Shown: piece by piece, positions 27,736 to 37,628 of the stretch
Layout of the letters: every line of letters starts with the position of its first letter
How positions within the stretch are numbered: position 1 is the stretch's first letter
From: Komagataeibacter melomenusus
GTDB taxonomy: Bacteria > Pseudomonadota > Alphaproteobacteria > Acetobacterales > Acetobacteraceae
Direction of reading: 5' to 3'
Assembly (NCBI RefSeq): GCF_013155395.1
Contig: NZ_JABJWC010000004.1
Span: 1 to 64,000 of the forward strand
DNA length: 64,000 nucleotides
Translations under genes and position numbers: made by a program
Notes under the pieces: generated by a model
Told to the model about the DNA's origin: nothing
The model's input: the letters and a program-made list of their open reading frames with translations, nothing else
The model's database searches: none

Positions 27736-30192
27736 ATGTCAGGCCTGTCAAAGCGCAAGTTATATCTGGTGGCCGGGGTGGCATTGGGCACGTTCGTGCC
27801 GGCAATGGGCGAGGCCGCGACGGCTACCGTTTCGTCGGCGCAGAAACATTATCGGATCACCACTGACAAGAAGGTCGCCGCCCCCAGGCAGGCCGTGCCT
27901 GCGGCCCTGCGGGCCTCGGGCAACCCCGAAGAAATCCATGTCGGTGGCCACCAGACCAATTCCGTCTTTTCCCCCAGCACGCCACGACACAGCACCACGC
28001 AGGTTACGGTCGTAACGGGGGAGGAACTGCTCAAGACCGGCCAGAGCAATGTGCTGTCCGCGCTGGCACAGGCCAATCCGGCCATTACCACTGCCGCCCT
28101 GCCCGGTGGTGGTGCCAGTTCCTTTGTCCAGACCATGCAGCTGCGCGGCCAGTCACCCGATGATACGCTGATCCTGGTCAACGGCCATCGCCGCCATATT
28201 GGGGCGAACTTCAACGCCAACGCAGGTACCAACTGGGGTAGTGAACCAGCGGATATCTCGCTGATTCCCATTACCGCGATCGACCATATCGAAGTGGTGA
28301 CCGAAGGCGCCTCCGCGCTGTACGGGCAGGATGCCATTGCGGGCGCGGTCAACATCGTGCTCAAGCGCGATACGCATGGTGGCACCGTCAACTTCAAGAA
28401 CAGCGGCTATTACGCGGGCGATGGCCAGGCGCTTGATGGCTCGGCCAGCTACGCCATGGCGCTGGGCAACAAGGGCGGCTACCTTGACCTTGCGGCACAG
28501 GTGACCCACCAACTGCCCACCACCCGTGGCGGCGATTACTATGGCACCCTCTTTAACGATGCCACGCGCAATGCCACGGCGGACCGTAACGTGCAGCGTG
28601 GCCTGGGCCTGCCCAAGAGCACGCTTGAAACCCTGAGCGAGAACATGTCCGTGCCCCTGGGGCATGGGTTCAACTTCTACAGCACGTCCACCTTCTCGCA
28701 CCGCCGTGCCAATGTGCCGGAAACCTATCGCGCCAATAATGGTAATGATATCTGGGTCAACCCGTCGCTTTACCCCAATGGTGACCAGCCCTACATCACC
28801 ATGGACCAGTACGACTTCGAGACCGATGACGGCATCCGCACGCGCAAATTCGGCTTTGCATGGGATGCGTACGTAACGTTTGGGCGTGACCAGCAGACAT
28901 ACGGCACCAAGGATTCCGAAAATGCCTCGCTGTCTGGCAGCGCATATGAATTCGACCCGACCCAGACATCCTTTTATGATGGCAAGTCGATCTCGACCGA
29001 ACTGACAACCGGGCTCAGGGGCTCGCGTTCGTTCCATACCGGCCTGCTGCCCAAGGACATCAACCTGCGGTTCGGTGCGGAATACCGCCATGATACCTTC
29101 CAGATGACTGAAGGTGAGCCCAATTCGTTCAGTGGACAGGGCGCAACCGATCACCCCGGCAACCCGGCGCTGGCCGTATCGAACACGGACCGTGACGTGT
29201 ACGAAGGTTTTGCCAACCTTGATTTCTATATAACCAAGAAGTGGGAATGGACCCTGGGTGGCCGCGTTGCCAGCTACAGCAACATGGCAACCGTCGAGAC
29301 CGGTTCGGTCGGCACGCGCTACAACTTCAACAAGCGCTGGGCCATCCGCGCCAACATCAATTCCGGCTACCGTCCGCCAACGCTGGGTGAGATTTCGTAT
29401 TTCTATTCGGCGCCCTATCCCGGTTATGTCGTGGATCAGCTTCCCTCCACCAGTGCTCTGGCCAAGTCCTATGGCGCAACTGCCCTGAAGGGCGAGTACT
29501 CACGCAGCTATACCATTGGTATTGATGCAAACCCCGTGGATGGTTTCCACCTAGCAGGCAACCTGTACTATATCGCCATCAATGACCGGCTGGGCAGCTC
29601 CGCAAGTTTTCCGGTCGCCGCGGGTAATGATTATGGATTGGGCAATGTGACTTCGCTCAGTTACTATGCCAACCTGTATAATACCCAGACATTCGGTGGC
29701 GACCTGACCGCTGACTACACTCTCACTACCCACCGTTACGGCAAGTTCCGTTTTGCCATGGGCATCAACTTCTCGGATAACGAAATCCGTTCGAGCAAGA
29801 ACAACCTGGTCAACGAATATACCAAGGAAATGGTGCTGCATGCCGCGCCTAAAAACCGCGAGCAGATCAGCGTGAACTGGCAGTACAAGAAGTGGTCGGT
29901 CTTCGTGCAGGAAATGCGCTATGGCTCCATGATCTACATGGCGGCGCCGACAGGTCCGGGGTCCGTGCCGTTCGAGCAGAACCCCGCTTTCATCACCAAC
30001 ATGGAAATTGACTACAAGCCCGTGCCGCGCTGGACCATTGGCATCGGTGCCAACAACCTTGGCAACAAATACCCGACCCGTGTTTCCCCCGCCATTGCCC
30101 AGTCGCAGCAGGGCCTTGCAAAATACGCGTCCTATTCCCCCTACGGGTTCAATGGCGGCATGTATTATGTCAAGACGTCGCTCGATTTCTGA
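27736..30192 (+). CDS. TonB-dependent outer-membrane receptor
   Basis: This 818-residue receptor has a signal peptide of about 28 residues (ending GEAATA or nearby), a plug domain at about 85-210 (VTVVTGEELLKTGQSNVLSAL, LRGQSPDDTLILVNGHRR, EGASALYGQDAIAGAVNIVLKR), and a 22-strand barrel ending in an aromatic residue (VKTSLDF). It would import a scarce ligand using TonB-ExbBD energy. It is transcribed away from the Nac-like LysR gene and followed by two terminators. The ligand is unknown; neighbours suggest a nitrogen or sulfur organic compound as much as iron. Confidence 0.88.
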   Translation: MSGLSKRKLYLVAGVALGTFVPAMGEAATATVSSAQKHYRITTDKKVAAPRQAVPAALRASGNPEEIHVGGHQTNSVFSPSTPRHSTTQVTVVTGEELLKTGQSNVLSALAQANPAITTAALPGGGASSFVQTMQLRGQSPDDTLILVNGHRRHIGANFNANAGTNWGSEPADISLIPITAIDHIEVVTEGASALYGQDAIAGAVNIVLKRDTHGGTVNFKNSGYYAGDGQALDGSASYAMALGNKGGYLDLAAQVTHQLPTTRGGDYYGTLFNDATRNATADRNVQRGLGLPKSTLETLSENMSVPLGHGFNFYSTSTFSHRRANVPETYRANNGNDIWVNPSLYPNGDQPYITMDQYDFETDDGIRTRKFGFAWDAYVTFGRDQQTYGTKDSENASLSGSAYEFDPTQTSFYDGKSISTELTTGLRGSRSFHTGLLPKDINLRFGAEYRHDTFQMTEGEPNSFSGQGATDHPGNPALAVSNTDRDVYEGFANLDFYITKKWEWTLGGRVASYSNMATVETGSVGTRYNFNKRWAIRANINSGYRPPTLGEISYFYSAPYPGYVVDQLPSTSALAKSYGATALKGEYSRSYTIGIDANPVDGFHLAGNLYYIAINDRLGSSASFPVAAGNDYGLGNVTSLSYYANLYNTQTFGGDLTADYTLTTHRYGKFRFAMGINFSDNEIRSSKNNLVNEYTKEMVLHAAPKNREQISVNWQYKKWSVFVQEMRYGSMIYMAAPTGPGSVPFEQNPAFITNMEIDYKPVPRWTIGIGANNLGNKYPTRVSPAIAQSQQGLAKYASYSPYGFNGGMYYVKTSLDF

Positions 30193-30230
30193 GCCAACGC
30201 GTCAAAACATAAGCGGTATTTGAGACGGAG

Positions 30231-30260
30231 CAGGGCAGGGATCTCATGATCCCTGTCCTG
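30231..30260 (+). terminator. Hairpin downstream of the TonB receptor
   Basis: Bases 30231-30243 pair with 30248-30260 (13 bp, one G-T wobble) around loop tcat. There is no T-run directly after it. Confidence 0.5.
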
Positions 30261-30340
30261 TGCGTTGGTCCGGGCGGGCAGGCTGTCAGCCATTGACCGG
30301 ACACCTTTTGAGAAATGCGTTAAATCATCAAAGCTTCCGG

Positions 30341-30370
30341 ATGCCGCCTTTTAAGGGCGGCATTTTTTTT
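30341..30370 (+). terminator. Intrinsic terminator
   Basis: atgccgcc (30341-30348) pairs with ggcggcat (30356-30363) and is followed by a run of eight T to 30370. This is the classical intrinsic form, closing the TonB receptor transcript. Confidence 0.85.
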
Positions 30371-30803
30371 GAGCATGACGGAACGTTTTCAAGGCTGATT
30401 TTTCAGGCAGCCTCCGGTTCTGTCATTTGTCATGACGGGCATGCCGTTTTTTGCCGGTATGACACCATCTTCCGGCCGGTTGTGCAGTATCTGCGCCTGC
30501 GCCACGATGGGGAGCGGCTCCAAACCCCCGGTCAAGGCGTATTGGCTACAATTTTCGGCTCATGAATACCTCTTGCCTCATGGGTATTCCTGTTCCCTGA
30601 AAACCTGCGTTATTGCGCGATAGCCGGATTTTCCCCAAAAAAAACAGATTGATCATAATAGACAATATGAAAGCATAAATAAAAATACAGGAAATTATAT
30701 TCATTAAATAAATTAACACCGAACTTTTGTATTATTTTATCGTCAATACAGAGCATGCTGGATATCGTGAAATAAGATTAATTATTCACCAAGGAAGCAT
30801 GAA

Positions 30804-32138
30804 ATGACATCTCACTCCGGTCGGCCGCGTGAGCATCTGGTATTGGGCGCATATCTGGGGGGTGGCGGTACAAATGGGGATGCATGGCGCCTGCCTGAGG
30901 CGGATGTCGATGCTGATATCAATTTTGAACGATACAGTCAGTATGTGCAGATCCTCGAGCGTGGAAAATTCGACAGCATTTTTCTCTACGATAATGTCTT
31001 GCCCATACCTGACCCTGCGGTACTGGCCCGCCGCCCCGGTTTTCCACGATGGGATACGTTCACGCTGCTGGCTGCACTGGCGGTTGTGACAAAACGGATC
31101 GGCCTGATCGGCACCGCCAGCACCACATTCAATGAACCTTATAATATCGCCCGCAAGGTGCTCTCGCTTGATCACCTGAGCGGGGGCAGGGCAGGGTGGA
31201 ATGTTGTAACGGCAACGGGGGGAGGTGAGAATTTCAACCTGCCCGGGCATGTCGGCCATGCTGAACGGTACAGGCGCGCACACGAGTTTTGTGATGTCGT
31301 GACGGGATTGTGGCACAGTGTCGAGCCAGATGCGATCGTGCGCAACAAGGGAACCGGGCAGTGGCTTGATCCTGCCAAGGTCCATACGCTCAATCACAAG
31401 GGCGAATTCTACGCCGTGCAGGGGCCGCTCAATGCGCCGCCCCGTATCGCGCAGGCAGGCCAGCCGGTCATTGCCCAGGCCGGTTCATCCGATGATGGCA
31501 AAGAACTTGCCGCCCGCATCGGGGAAGTGATCTATACGGCGGAATATGACCGTGCGCACGCCCTTGCGTTCCGTAATGAACTGATCGCGCGTGCGCAGAA
31601 ATACGGTCGTGGCGCCGCCAACCTGCGTGTATTGCCAGGCCTTGCGCCAATCGTGGGTAAAACGCGAGCGGATGCGCACAGGAAATTCGAGCGCTACCTT
31701 GCCTATCTTGATCATGAAGCAACACTGAATGGCCTGGCCAGCTACGCCAGTCTTGGCATTGATCTGGCACACTGGCCCAAGGGCCAGCCCGTGACCCTGC
31801 CGGATCATCTGGCACAGACCAATTCACACAAAAGCCGGCAGAGCCTGATTGCGAGATGGATCCGTGAACGGCGGGCCACAACGGATGACATCCTGCGCTT
31901 CTTTATCGCGGGCGGGCATCGCCTGATTGTCGGGAGTGCGGGGGATATTGCCGATCATATGCAAGAATGGTTCGAGGCCGGAGCGGTAGATGGTTTCAAT
32001 ATCATGTTCACTTCCGCGCCGACCGGCATGGAGGACTTTGTTGATCTGGTCGTGCCTGAACTCCAGCGCCGTGGCCTGTTCAAAACCGATTATGCCAGTC
32101 CGTATCTGCGCACCAACCTTGGTCTGCCCACAGTATAA
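30804..32138 (+). CDS. FMN-dependent monooxygenase, NtaA/SnaA/DszA family
   Basis: This 444-residue enzyme is of the luciferase-like fold. LSLDHLSGGRAGWNVVTA (about residues 120-140) is the family hallmark, with HVGHAERYRRAHEFCDVV and QAGSSDDGKELAAR also conserved. Members oxidise nitrilotriacetate, sulfones or related organic N/S compounds using reduced FMN from a separate reductase; a flavin reductase is encoded at 38763-39296. It lies just upstream of a TonB receptor, suggesting joint uptake and oxidation of one substrate. Start ATG 30804 follows aaggaag. Confidence 0.87.
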   Translation: MTSHSGRPREHLVLGAYLGGGGTNGDAWRLPEADVDADINFERYSQYVQILERGKFDSIFLYDNVLPIPDPAVLARRPGFPRWDTFTLLAALAVVTKRIGLIGTASTTFNEPYNIARKVLSLDHLSGGRAGWNVVTATGGGENFNLPGHVGHAERYRRAHEFCDVVTGLWHSVEPDAIVRNKGTGQWLDPAKVHTLNHKGEFYAVQGPLNAPPRIAQAGQPVIAQAGSSDDGKELAARIGEVIYTAEYDRAHALAFRNELIARAQKYGRGAANLRVLPGLAPIVGKTRADAHRKFERYLAYLDHEATLNGLASYASLGIDLAHWPKGQPVTLPDHLAQTNSHKSRQSLIARWIRERRATTDDILRFFIAGGHRLIVGSAGDIADHMQEWFEAGAVDGFNIMFTSAPTGMEDFVDLVVPELQRRGLFKTDYASPYLRTNLGLPTV

Positions 32139-32192
32139 AAACCTGTTCCATGCATGGTTATTTATTCTGCCTTAAATATTAAGGACCTTTTT

Positions 32193-34439
32193 ATGTCTTA
32201 CCGCCCTATGCGCGCTGTTGCGCCTGCGTTTTCGCATTTTTCTTTCATGGTCATCCTGTCCTGCTCAACACTGATCCATGGAAAAGCGTGGGCGGATGAA
32301 CGCGTACATGACCTCCCCGCAGGAAAGGCCGGAACTGACGGGAACCTTGCCGCCCACAGGGCGCATGAGCCTGAATCGGAAGCGGCAATGGCGGCCATGC
32401 CCAGCGAAAAGATCATGGTGCATCACCATCGTTCAGGCAAGGTTGAAGCGGCATGGAACAACCTGAAGAAAATACCCGGCGGCACCAGTATCATTGACTC
32501 GAAAGATACGGCAAAGCGCAGTAACGCGACGAATGCGGATATCTTCAAATTCCAGCCCGGCCTGTTTGCCCAGGCCGTATGCGGCGGGGATGACCTGCGC
32601 ATTTCGGTGCGCGGTTCCGGTGTGCAGGATGGCCTGTCCGCTACGCGCTATGGCATTAATTTCTTCTTTGATGGCCTGCCACTGACCACAACGGCCGGTG
32701 CGGTCAATGAACTGCAGGAGCCGCTGGGCGTGCAGTATACTGAAGTATTGCGTGGCGGTAACGCCATTGACATGGGCGGCACGCTGCTTGGCGGGGCGAT
32801 CAACTATGTCTCCAAGACCGGTTATGATGCCGATCGCTACCATGCGCGCGTAGAGGCAGGCAGTTTTGGTTACGTCAAGGAACAGCTCAGTTCAGGTGGG
32901 GTTTATGGCAAGGCTGATTATTATCTCAGCGTGACCAATGCATATCGTGGTGGGTATCAGCAGAATACAAAAACATCCAGCTTTGGTGTCAATTTCAATT
33001 TTGGTTACAAGCTCAGCGATCATGTGGATACGCGGCTGTTCGTTCGCTATCGGCAGACGGATGAAGGGTATCCGGGTTACCTGACCCGCAGCCAGATTGC
33101 GCAGGACCCCACGCAGGCCCAGAAAGGCTATGGCAACACCAGCACGAATGGGTACGGCACGCACACGCTTGAACCGGGCAGCTATTTTGTAGGCGACAGG
33201 ACGAATATTCATTTTAGCGATGGTTCAAAATTCACGCTTGGATTTGATTACCAGAATACCCCGATGGATCATCGCCTGCAGTTTACGCGCCTTCAGTATG
33301 GTATCCAGAATGCATCCGGCATGCTGGACTATACCCGGTCCGATACGCTGTTCGGCCGTAAAAGTGAGACGCATGTCGGGGTTTACACCACAGCGATCCT
33401 GAGCCTGTGGGAAACGCAGAGCGTCAAGGATCTGACGCATTATGCAAGCTATGGTGCGCATGTTGGCCAGCTTATTTCGCATGATACCTTTGGCGGGAGC
33501 ACCACGACTTTCCATATAAGCAATAATTACGAGCTTTTTCATAACTTCTGGCTGACAACGGCAGGCGCGCTGACCTATGCGCCACGGCAGATCGCTGTCA
33601 CCTATCCGACATATTCCGATCTTCATACCCAATCCCTATATTTTCAACCCCGGGCGGGTTTTCGGTATGTTGTCAATCCGCACATCCAGTTCTATGGCAA
33701 TGTAACAAGAGGTGAGGAACCGCAGACAATATGGCGCTACCTGACAGGACCACTCTATACTTCAGGTCTTGCAACAGGACAGAATGCAGGTGGAACTAAC
33801 ATCAAGCCTTCCACCTCGACCACGTTTGAAGTGGGTACGGAGGGCAACTGGCGTGGTACGGACTGGAGCCTTACCTATTATCATAGCGCGATACGGAACG
33901 AGTTACTGTCAGTAATGACCCCGGAATCGCAGCTCTATAATGAAGTGCTGAATGCTAATGCATCGCCGACCACGCATCAGGGTGTTGAATTCTCGACGCA
34001 TTCCGTACTGTATCAGTGGTCCGGCGGGGTTGTTTCCCTGCGGCAGGCCTATACTTATCAGGACTTCCGCTTCAATCATGACCCGACATTCGGGCATAAC
34101 AGGCTGCCTGGCATCCCTGCCCATTTCTACCAGGGGCAATTGCACCTGGATATGAAAAACGGGTTCTACATTGCTGCCGATGCACAGGTTTCTTCATCTG
34201 TTGAAGCATCATACGATAATACATATAGGGCTGCACCCTATCATATCTACAATTTCCAGATCGGATATCAGTGGCCGGGCAAGCACCGCATGGTATATGT
34301 CGATCTGCACAACCTTGCCAACAAGCATTACGCTACTGCCGTCATTCCATCCTACCAGGCTGCCGGTAAAGAAGTGGCCGCCATGTTGCCGGGTGATGGC
34401 CTCAGTGTCTTTGCCGGGATCGACATTGGCTTTAATTGA
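32193..34439 (+). CDS. TonB-dependent outer-membrane receptor
   Basis: This receptor is about 748 residues from ATG 32193, which follows aaggac; an upstream in-frame start would put 13 residues before the signal peptide. The signal peptide ends near GKAWA. The plug has IPGGTSIIDSKDT, LRISVRGSGVQDGLSA, FFFDGLPLTTTAG and LRGGNAIDMGGTLLGGAINY, a pattern like FecA-type receptors. The barrel ends VFAGIDIGFN. The mixed, more AT-rich codon use from 32150 to 34500 compared with the flanks hints at transfer. Its ligand is probably the substrate of the upstream monooxygenase. Confidence 0.87.
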   Translation: MSYRPMRAVAPAFSHFSFMVILSCSTLIHGKAWADERVHDLPAGKAGTDGNLAAHRAHEPESEAAMAAMPSEKIMVHHHRSGKVEAAWNNLKKIPGGTSIIDSKDTAKRSNATNADIFKFQPGLFAQAVCGGDDLRISVRGSGVQDGLSATRYGINFFFDGLPLTTTAGAVNELQEPLGVQYTEVLRGGNAIDMGGTLLGGAINYVSKTGYDADRYHARVEAGSFGYVKEQLSSGGVYGKADYYLSVTNAYRGGYQQNTKTSSFGVNFNFGYKLSDHVDTRLFVRYRQTDEGYPGYLTRSQIAQDPTQAQKGYGNTSTNGYGTHTLEPGSYFVGDRTNIHFSDGSKFTLGFDYQNTPMDHRLQFTRLQYGIQNASGMLDYTRSDTLFGRKSETHVGVYTTAILSLWETQSVKDLTHYASYGAHVGQLISHDTFGGSTTTFHISNNYELFHNFWLTTAGALTYAPRQIAVTYPTYSDLHTQSLYFQPRAGFRYVVNPHIQFYGNVTRGEEPQTIWRYLTGPLYTSGLATGQNAGGTNIKPSTSTTFEVGTEGNWRGTDWSLTYYHSAIRNELLSVMTPESQLYNEVLNANASPTTHQGVEFSTHSVLYQWSGGVVSLRQAYTYQDFRFNHDPTFGHNRLPGIPAHFYQGQLHLDMKNGFYIAADAQVSSSVEASYDNTYRAAPYHIYNFQIGYQWPGKHRMVYVDLHNLANKHYATAVIPSYQAAGKEVAAMLPGDGLSVFAGIDIGFN

Positions 34440-34562
34440 CATTATTTATGAAAAACATATACGGCATTGTTACGTATATGTGATATAATATAGTGGTATT
34501 TTTTTTTGATGCAGAATGCGTCAGGCAGCCTGCATCTTCTCATTTTTTACTAAGGAGAGAAC

Positions 34563-35588
34563 ATGAACTGGTTCCCCGCGGCGCAGCGTTATGATGGAAT
34601 GGAATTTCGTCGCTGTGGTAGTTCAGGCCTTCGGCTGCCGTCCATTTCCCTCGGGTTATGGCATAATTTTGGCGGTACGGATGTGTTTGAAACCGGGCGT
34701 GCGGTCATCCGGCGGGCATTTGATCGGGGCGTAACGCATTTTGATCTGGCAAATAATTATGGGCCGCCATACGGGTCGGCAGAAGAAAACTTTGGTACAA
34801 TTCTAAAAAAAGATTTTGCGCATCACCGCGATGAACTCATTATTTCATCCAAGGCGGGGTGGGATATGTGGCCTGGCCCGTATGGTTCTGGCGGGTCACG
34901 CAAGCATGTCCTGGCATCAGCAGAACAGAGCCTGCGCCGCATGGGCGTGGATTATGTCGATATCTTCTATTCCCACCGCCCGACACCAGATGTGCCGTTG
35001 GAAGAGACTGTCAGTGCCTTGGCCCAACTGGTTCGGCAGGGGAAAGCCCTTTATATTGGCATTTCCTCCTACAGTCCGGAGCGCACGCGCCAGGCAGCCG
35101 AATTGCTGAAAGCTGAAAAGATACCGCTTCTGATCCATCAGCCTTCATATTCCCTGCTCAATCGTTGGATAGAAGTATCCCTTCTTGAAACACTTGAAGA
35201 ACTGGGCGTGGGCTGCATAGCGTTCTCTCCCCTTGCCCAGGGTTTATTGACCAACAAATATCTTGACGGTGTACCAGCCGCATCGCGCGCGGCAGCCGGT
35301 ACTTCGTTTGCCGACACGATGCTGAGTGAGGAAAATCTTCTTCATGTTCGGGCCTTGAACGCTATCGCGGCGGCACGCGGGCAGACACTGGCGCAGATGG
35401 CCATTGCATGGGTGTTGCGCATGCCGGGCATTACGTCAGCCCTGATCGGTGCCCGCACTGTCCAGCAGTTGGATAATTCGCTCGATGCATTGAAAAATAC
35501 CAGCTTTACGCCAGAGGAACTGGACCAGATCGATCAGCATGCCCGAGACGGAAAAGTGGATCTGTGGCGAAAGGTGAGTGTTCTTTAG
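34563..35588 (+). CDS. Aldo/keto reductase (YghZ/Gpr-like)
   Basis: This is a 341-residue NADPH-dependent aldo/keto reductase. The catalytic Asp and Tyr are in FDLANNYGPPYG, the Lys in ISSKAGWDMWPGPYGSGGSR and the His in FYSHRPTPDVPLEET. The glycine-rich GPYGSGGSRKH stretch is typical of the L-glyceraldehyde-3-phosphate reductase group (YghZ, also called Gpr). A strong ribosome site (aaggagaga) precedes ATG 34563. It is the third gene of the monooxygenase-receptor group and might reduce an aldehyde released by the monooxygenase. Confidence 0.88.
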   Translation: MNWFPAAQRYDGMEFRRCGSSGLRLPSISLGLWHNFGGTDVFETGRAVIRRAFDRGVTHFDLANNYGPPYGSAEENFGTILKKDFAHHRDELIISSKAGWDMWPGPYGSGGSRKHVLASAEQSLRRMGVDYVDIFYSHRPTPDVPLEETVSALAQLVRQGKALYIGISSYSPERTRQAAELLKAEKIPLLIHQPSYSLLNRWIEVSLLETLEELGVGCIAFSPLAQGLLTNKYLDGVPAASRAAAGTSFADTMLSEENLLHVRALNAIAAARGQTLAQMAIAWVLRMPGITSALIGARTVQQLDNSLDALKNTSFTPEELDQIDQHARDGKVDLWRKVSVL

Positions 35589-35644
35589 AATGAACGGGGT
35601 GACTGCCGCGCGTGACGGATGCAGGAACTGTTGATGAGATGACA

Positions 35645-35674
35645 GGGGCCGCGGGGCGTATGCGCCGCGGCCCC
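35645..35674. terminator. GC-rich hairpin between convergent operons
   Basis: ggggccgcgg (35645-35654) pairs perfectly with ccgcggcccc (35665-35674) around ten bases. A second small hairpin (35688-35694 with 35702-35708) follows. They lie between the aldo/keto reductase gene and the convergent ABC operon and probably end both transcripts. Confidence 0.65.
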
Positions 35675-35871
35675 GGACTTTCAATCTTTCCGGCCGATAA
35701 AGCCGGAAGATGTCCCGGCCAGCGATAGCCGGAACGGCATGGCGGGTTCTGGCCCGCTTCCATCAGCGCGGGCACGCCGCGCCTGCCAGAATGCGCGCCT
35801 GTCTGGCACGGAGAATGCCCAAAAAAGCATGCCAGGCCGAAAGAACCCGGCATGCGCGCCGCTCTGTGCTG

Positions 35872-36639
35872 CTACCAGTCCGCGCTATGGCCGAGTTGGA
35901 CCAGAATGTCGCGGCGCAAGGCAAGCAGGTGCGGATCATCACGATGACGGTGATAGGGCAGGTCGATGGTGATATCCGACACGACACTGGCCGGGCGCGC
36001 ACTGAAGGTAATGACCCGGGTGGCCAGCAATAACGCTTCTTCCACATCATGCGTGACCATGATGACGGTAAAGCCCCGATCCTGCCACAGGCGCAGCAGT
36101 TCGGTCTGCATGGTCAGCCGTGTCAGGCTGTCCAGTTTGCCAAGGGGTTCATCGAGAATGAGCAGGCGCGGATTATTGACCAGCGCGCGGGCCAGTGCGG
36201 CCCGCTGCGCCATGCCGCCAGAAAGCTGGTGCGGCCAGGCATTTTCAAACCCCTGCAGCCCGACCATGGTAATGGCGGCGTCCACCGCAGCCCTGTCGAC
36301 CCTGCCCGAAATATCCTGACTGAGGGCGACATTGGCCCGTACGGTGCGCCAGGGGTAAAGGGTCGGGTCCTGGAACATGACAATCCGGTCAGGGCCGGGG
36401 CCGGTTATGGGGGCGCTATCGGCCAGCATGCGACCGGCACGCGGCGTTTCAAGGCCAGCCACCAGCCGCAGCAGCGTGGATTTGCCGCAGCCCGAAGGGC
36501 CGAGCAGGGCAATGAACTCACCCGGCGCAATGTTCAGGTTCACATTTTCCAGAACGGGGGTAAAGCGGCCCCCGATATCATAACCATGGCTTACATCATC
36601 AAGCAGGATACCCAGCGCGGGCGTGGTGGCGTTCACCAT
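35872..36639 (-). CDS. ssuB: ABC transporter ATP-binding protein, nitrate/sulfonate/taurine type
   Basis: This 255-residue ATPase has Walker A GPSGCGKST, Q-loop MFQDPTLYPW, signature LSGGMAQR, Walker B LLILDEP and an H-loop in VTHDVEE. The PWRTV segment after the Q-loop is characteristic of the SsuB/TauB/NrtD group. It overlaps the permease gene by seven bases and is last in the redoxin-flavin reductase-binding protein-permease-ATPase operon. The ssu name rests on the monooxygenase and flavin reductase nearby; the exact substrate is not shown. Confidence 0.87.
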   Translation of the reverse strand: MVNATTPALGILLDDVSHGYDIGGRFTPVLENVNLNIAPGEFIALLGPSGCGKSTLLRLVAGLETPRAGRMLADSAPITGPGPDRIVMFQDPTLYPWRTVRANVALSQDISGRVDRAAVDAAITMVGLQGFENAWPHQLSGGMAQRAALARALVNNPRLLILDEPLGKLDSLTRLTMQTELLRLWQDRGFTVIMVTHDVEEALLLATRVITFSARPASVVSDITIDLPYHRHRDDPHLLALRRDILVQLGHSADW

Positions 36640-37628
36640 TTCAGTCCATCCTTCTGCCAGCCAAGAATACGGTCACGTATACGGAACAAAATGGTAATCA
36701 GCCCGGTGCACATCAGGGACATGACCACAAGGGCGGCATACATGTTGGGGTAGGCCGCCCATCCCTGTGCCCATTGCATGTAAAAGCCAAGCCCCGACTT
36801 GACGCCCAGCATTTCAGCCACGACCAGCATGGCAAAGGACATGCCCAGCCCCATGAACAGGCCCACGAATATCTGCGGGGCCGCCGCGGGCAGTGCCACA
36901 CGCAAAACCAGAAAGCGGTCGCGTGCCCCCATGGTGCGGGCCACGTCGTAATAGGCCGGGTCCACCGCCGAGATGCCCGACCATGTCAGCACAATGACCG
37001 GAAAGGCCGAGGCCAGCGTCATCAGTGCCTCGCTTGCCGCCCAGCTTGAGGGAATGATCACAAAGGCCAGAGGCAGCAGGGCAACGGGCGGCAGCGGGCC
37101 GACCAGCCTGATGATGGGCTGCACCCAGTAGCGGAACCGCGCCGAACGGCCCAGTCCGACCCCGATGACAACCCCCAGTACGGCCCCCGTGATGTACCCA
37201 ACCGCGAGCAGGCCCAGTGAATGGAGCAGGCTGTCGCCCAGCTTGCGCCAGTCCGTTACGAATACATCCAGCAGGTCCTGCGGCGTGCCAAAAAAGGGGC
37301 GGGGCAGCAGCAGCAGCTTGGCCTGTACCCCTTCCCATGCCGCAAGGCCAAGGGCGAGGGCGATCATCCACGGCGCTTTGGCCGAAAAGCGCGGCAACAG
37401 TGCAACTGGCACAAGAACGATGCCAATGATTGCGCATGCAATGGCAAGACTGTCAGTGGCCGGGAAATCATCGGCATCGGGCCAGAACCATGTCACAAAA
37501 GCAGCACAGCACCAGGCCGGCCCCGCCAGCCAGGGCAGAAGGCCGGGTCGCCATGCCCGGCGGGGAGCGGTGGCCGTGTCCGGCGCGGTTGCGATGTCAT
37601 GCAGGGGGAAGGACGTTGTCTGGGTCAT
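36633..37628 (-). CDS. ssuC: ABC transporter permease, nitrate/sulfonate/taurine type
   Basis: This 331-residue inner-membrane permease has an EAA-like loop at LTWSGISAVDPAYYDVARTMGA. It is longer than a typical SsuC (about 260) because of an N-terminal extension with two or three additional hydrophobic segments (about residues 28-100). It overlaps the binding-protein gene by four bases and the ATPase gene by seven, so the three are translationally coupled. Confidence 0.87.
   Translation of the reverse strand: MTQTTSFPLHDIATAPDTATAPRRAWRPGLLPWLAGPAWCCAAFVTWFWPDADDFPATDSLAIACAIIGIVLVPVALLPRFSAKAPWMIALALGLAAWEGVQAKLLLLPRPFFGTPQDLLDVFVTDWRKLGDSLLHSLGLLAVGYITGAVLGVVIGVGLGRSARFRYWVQPIIRLVGPLPPVALLPLAFVIIPSSWAASEALMTLASAFPVIVLTWSGISAVDPAYYDVARTMGARDRFLVLRVALPAAAPQIFVGLFMGLGMSFAMLVVAEMLGVKSGLGFYMQWAQGWAAYPNMYAALVVMSLMCTGLITILFRIRDRILGWQKDGLKW

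Larger units (their letters stand above)
30193..30803. other. Intergenic region between the TonB receptor and the flavin monooxygenase
   Basis: This region of about 610 bases has no convincing gene. The first part holds the hairpin 30231-30260 and the T-tailed terminator 30341-30370. Bases 30630-30800 are strongly AT-rich and should carry the promoter of the monooxygenase operon; aaggaag at 30791-30797 is its ribosome site. Confidence 0.5.
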
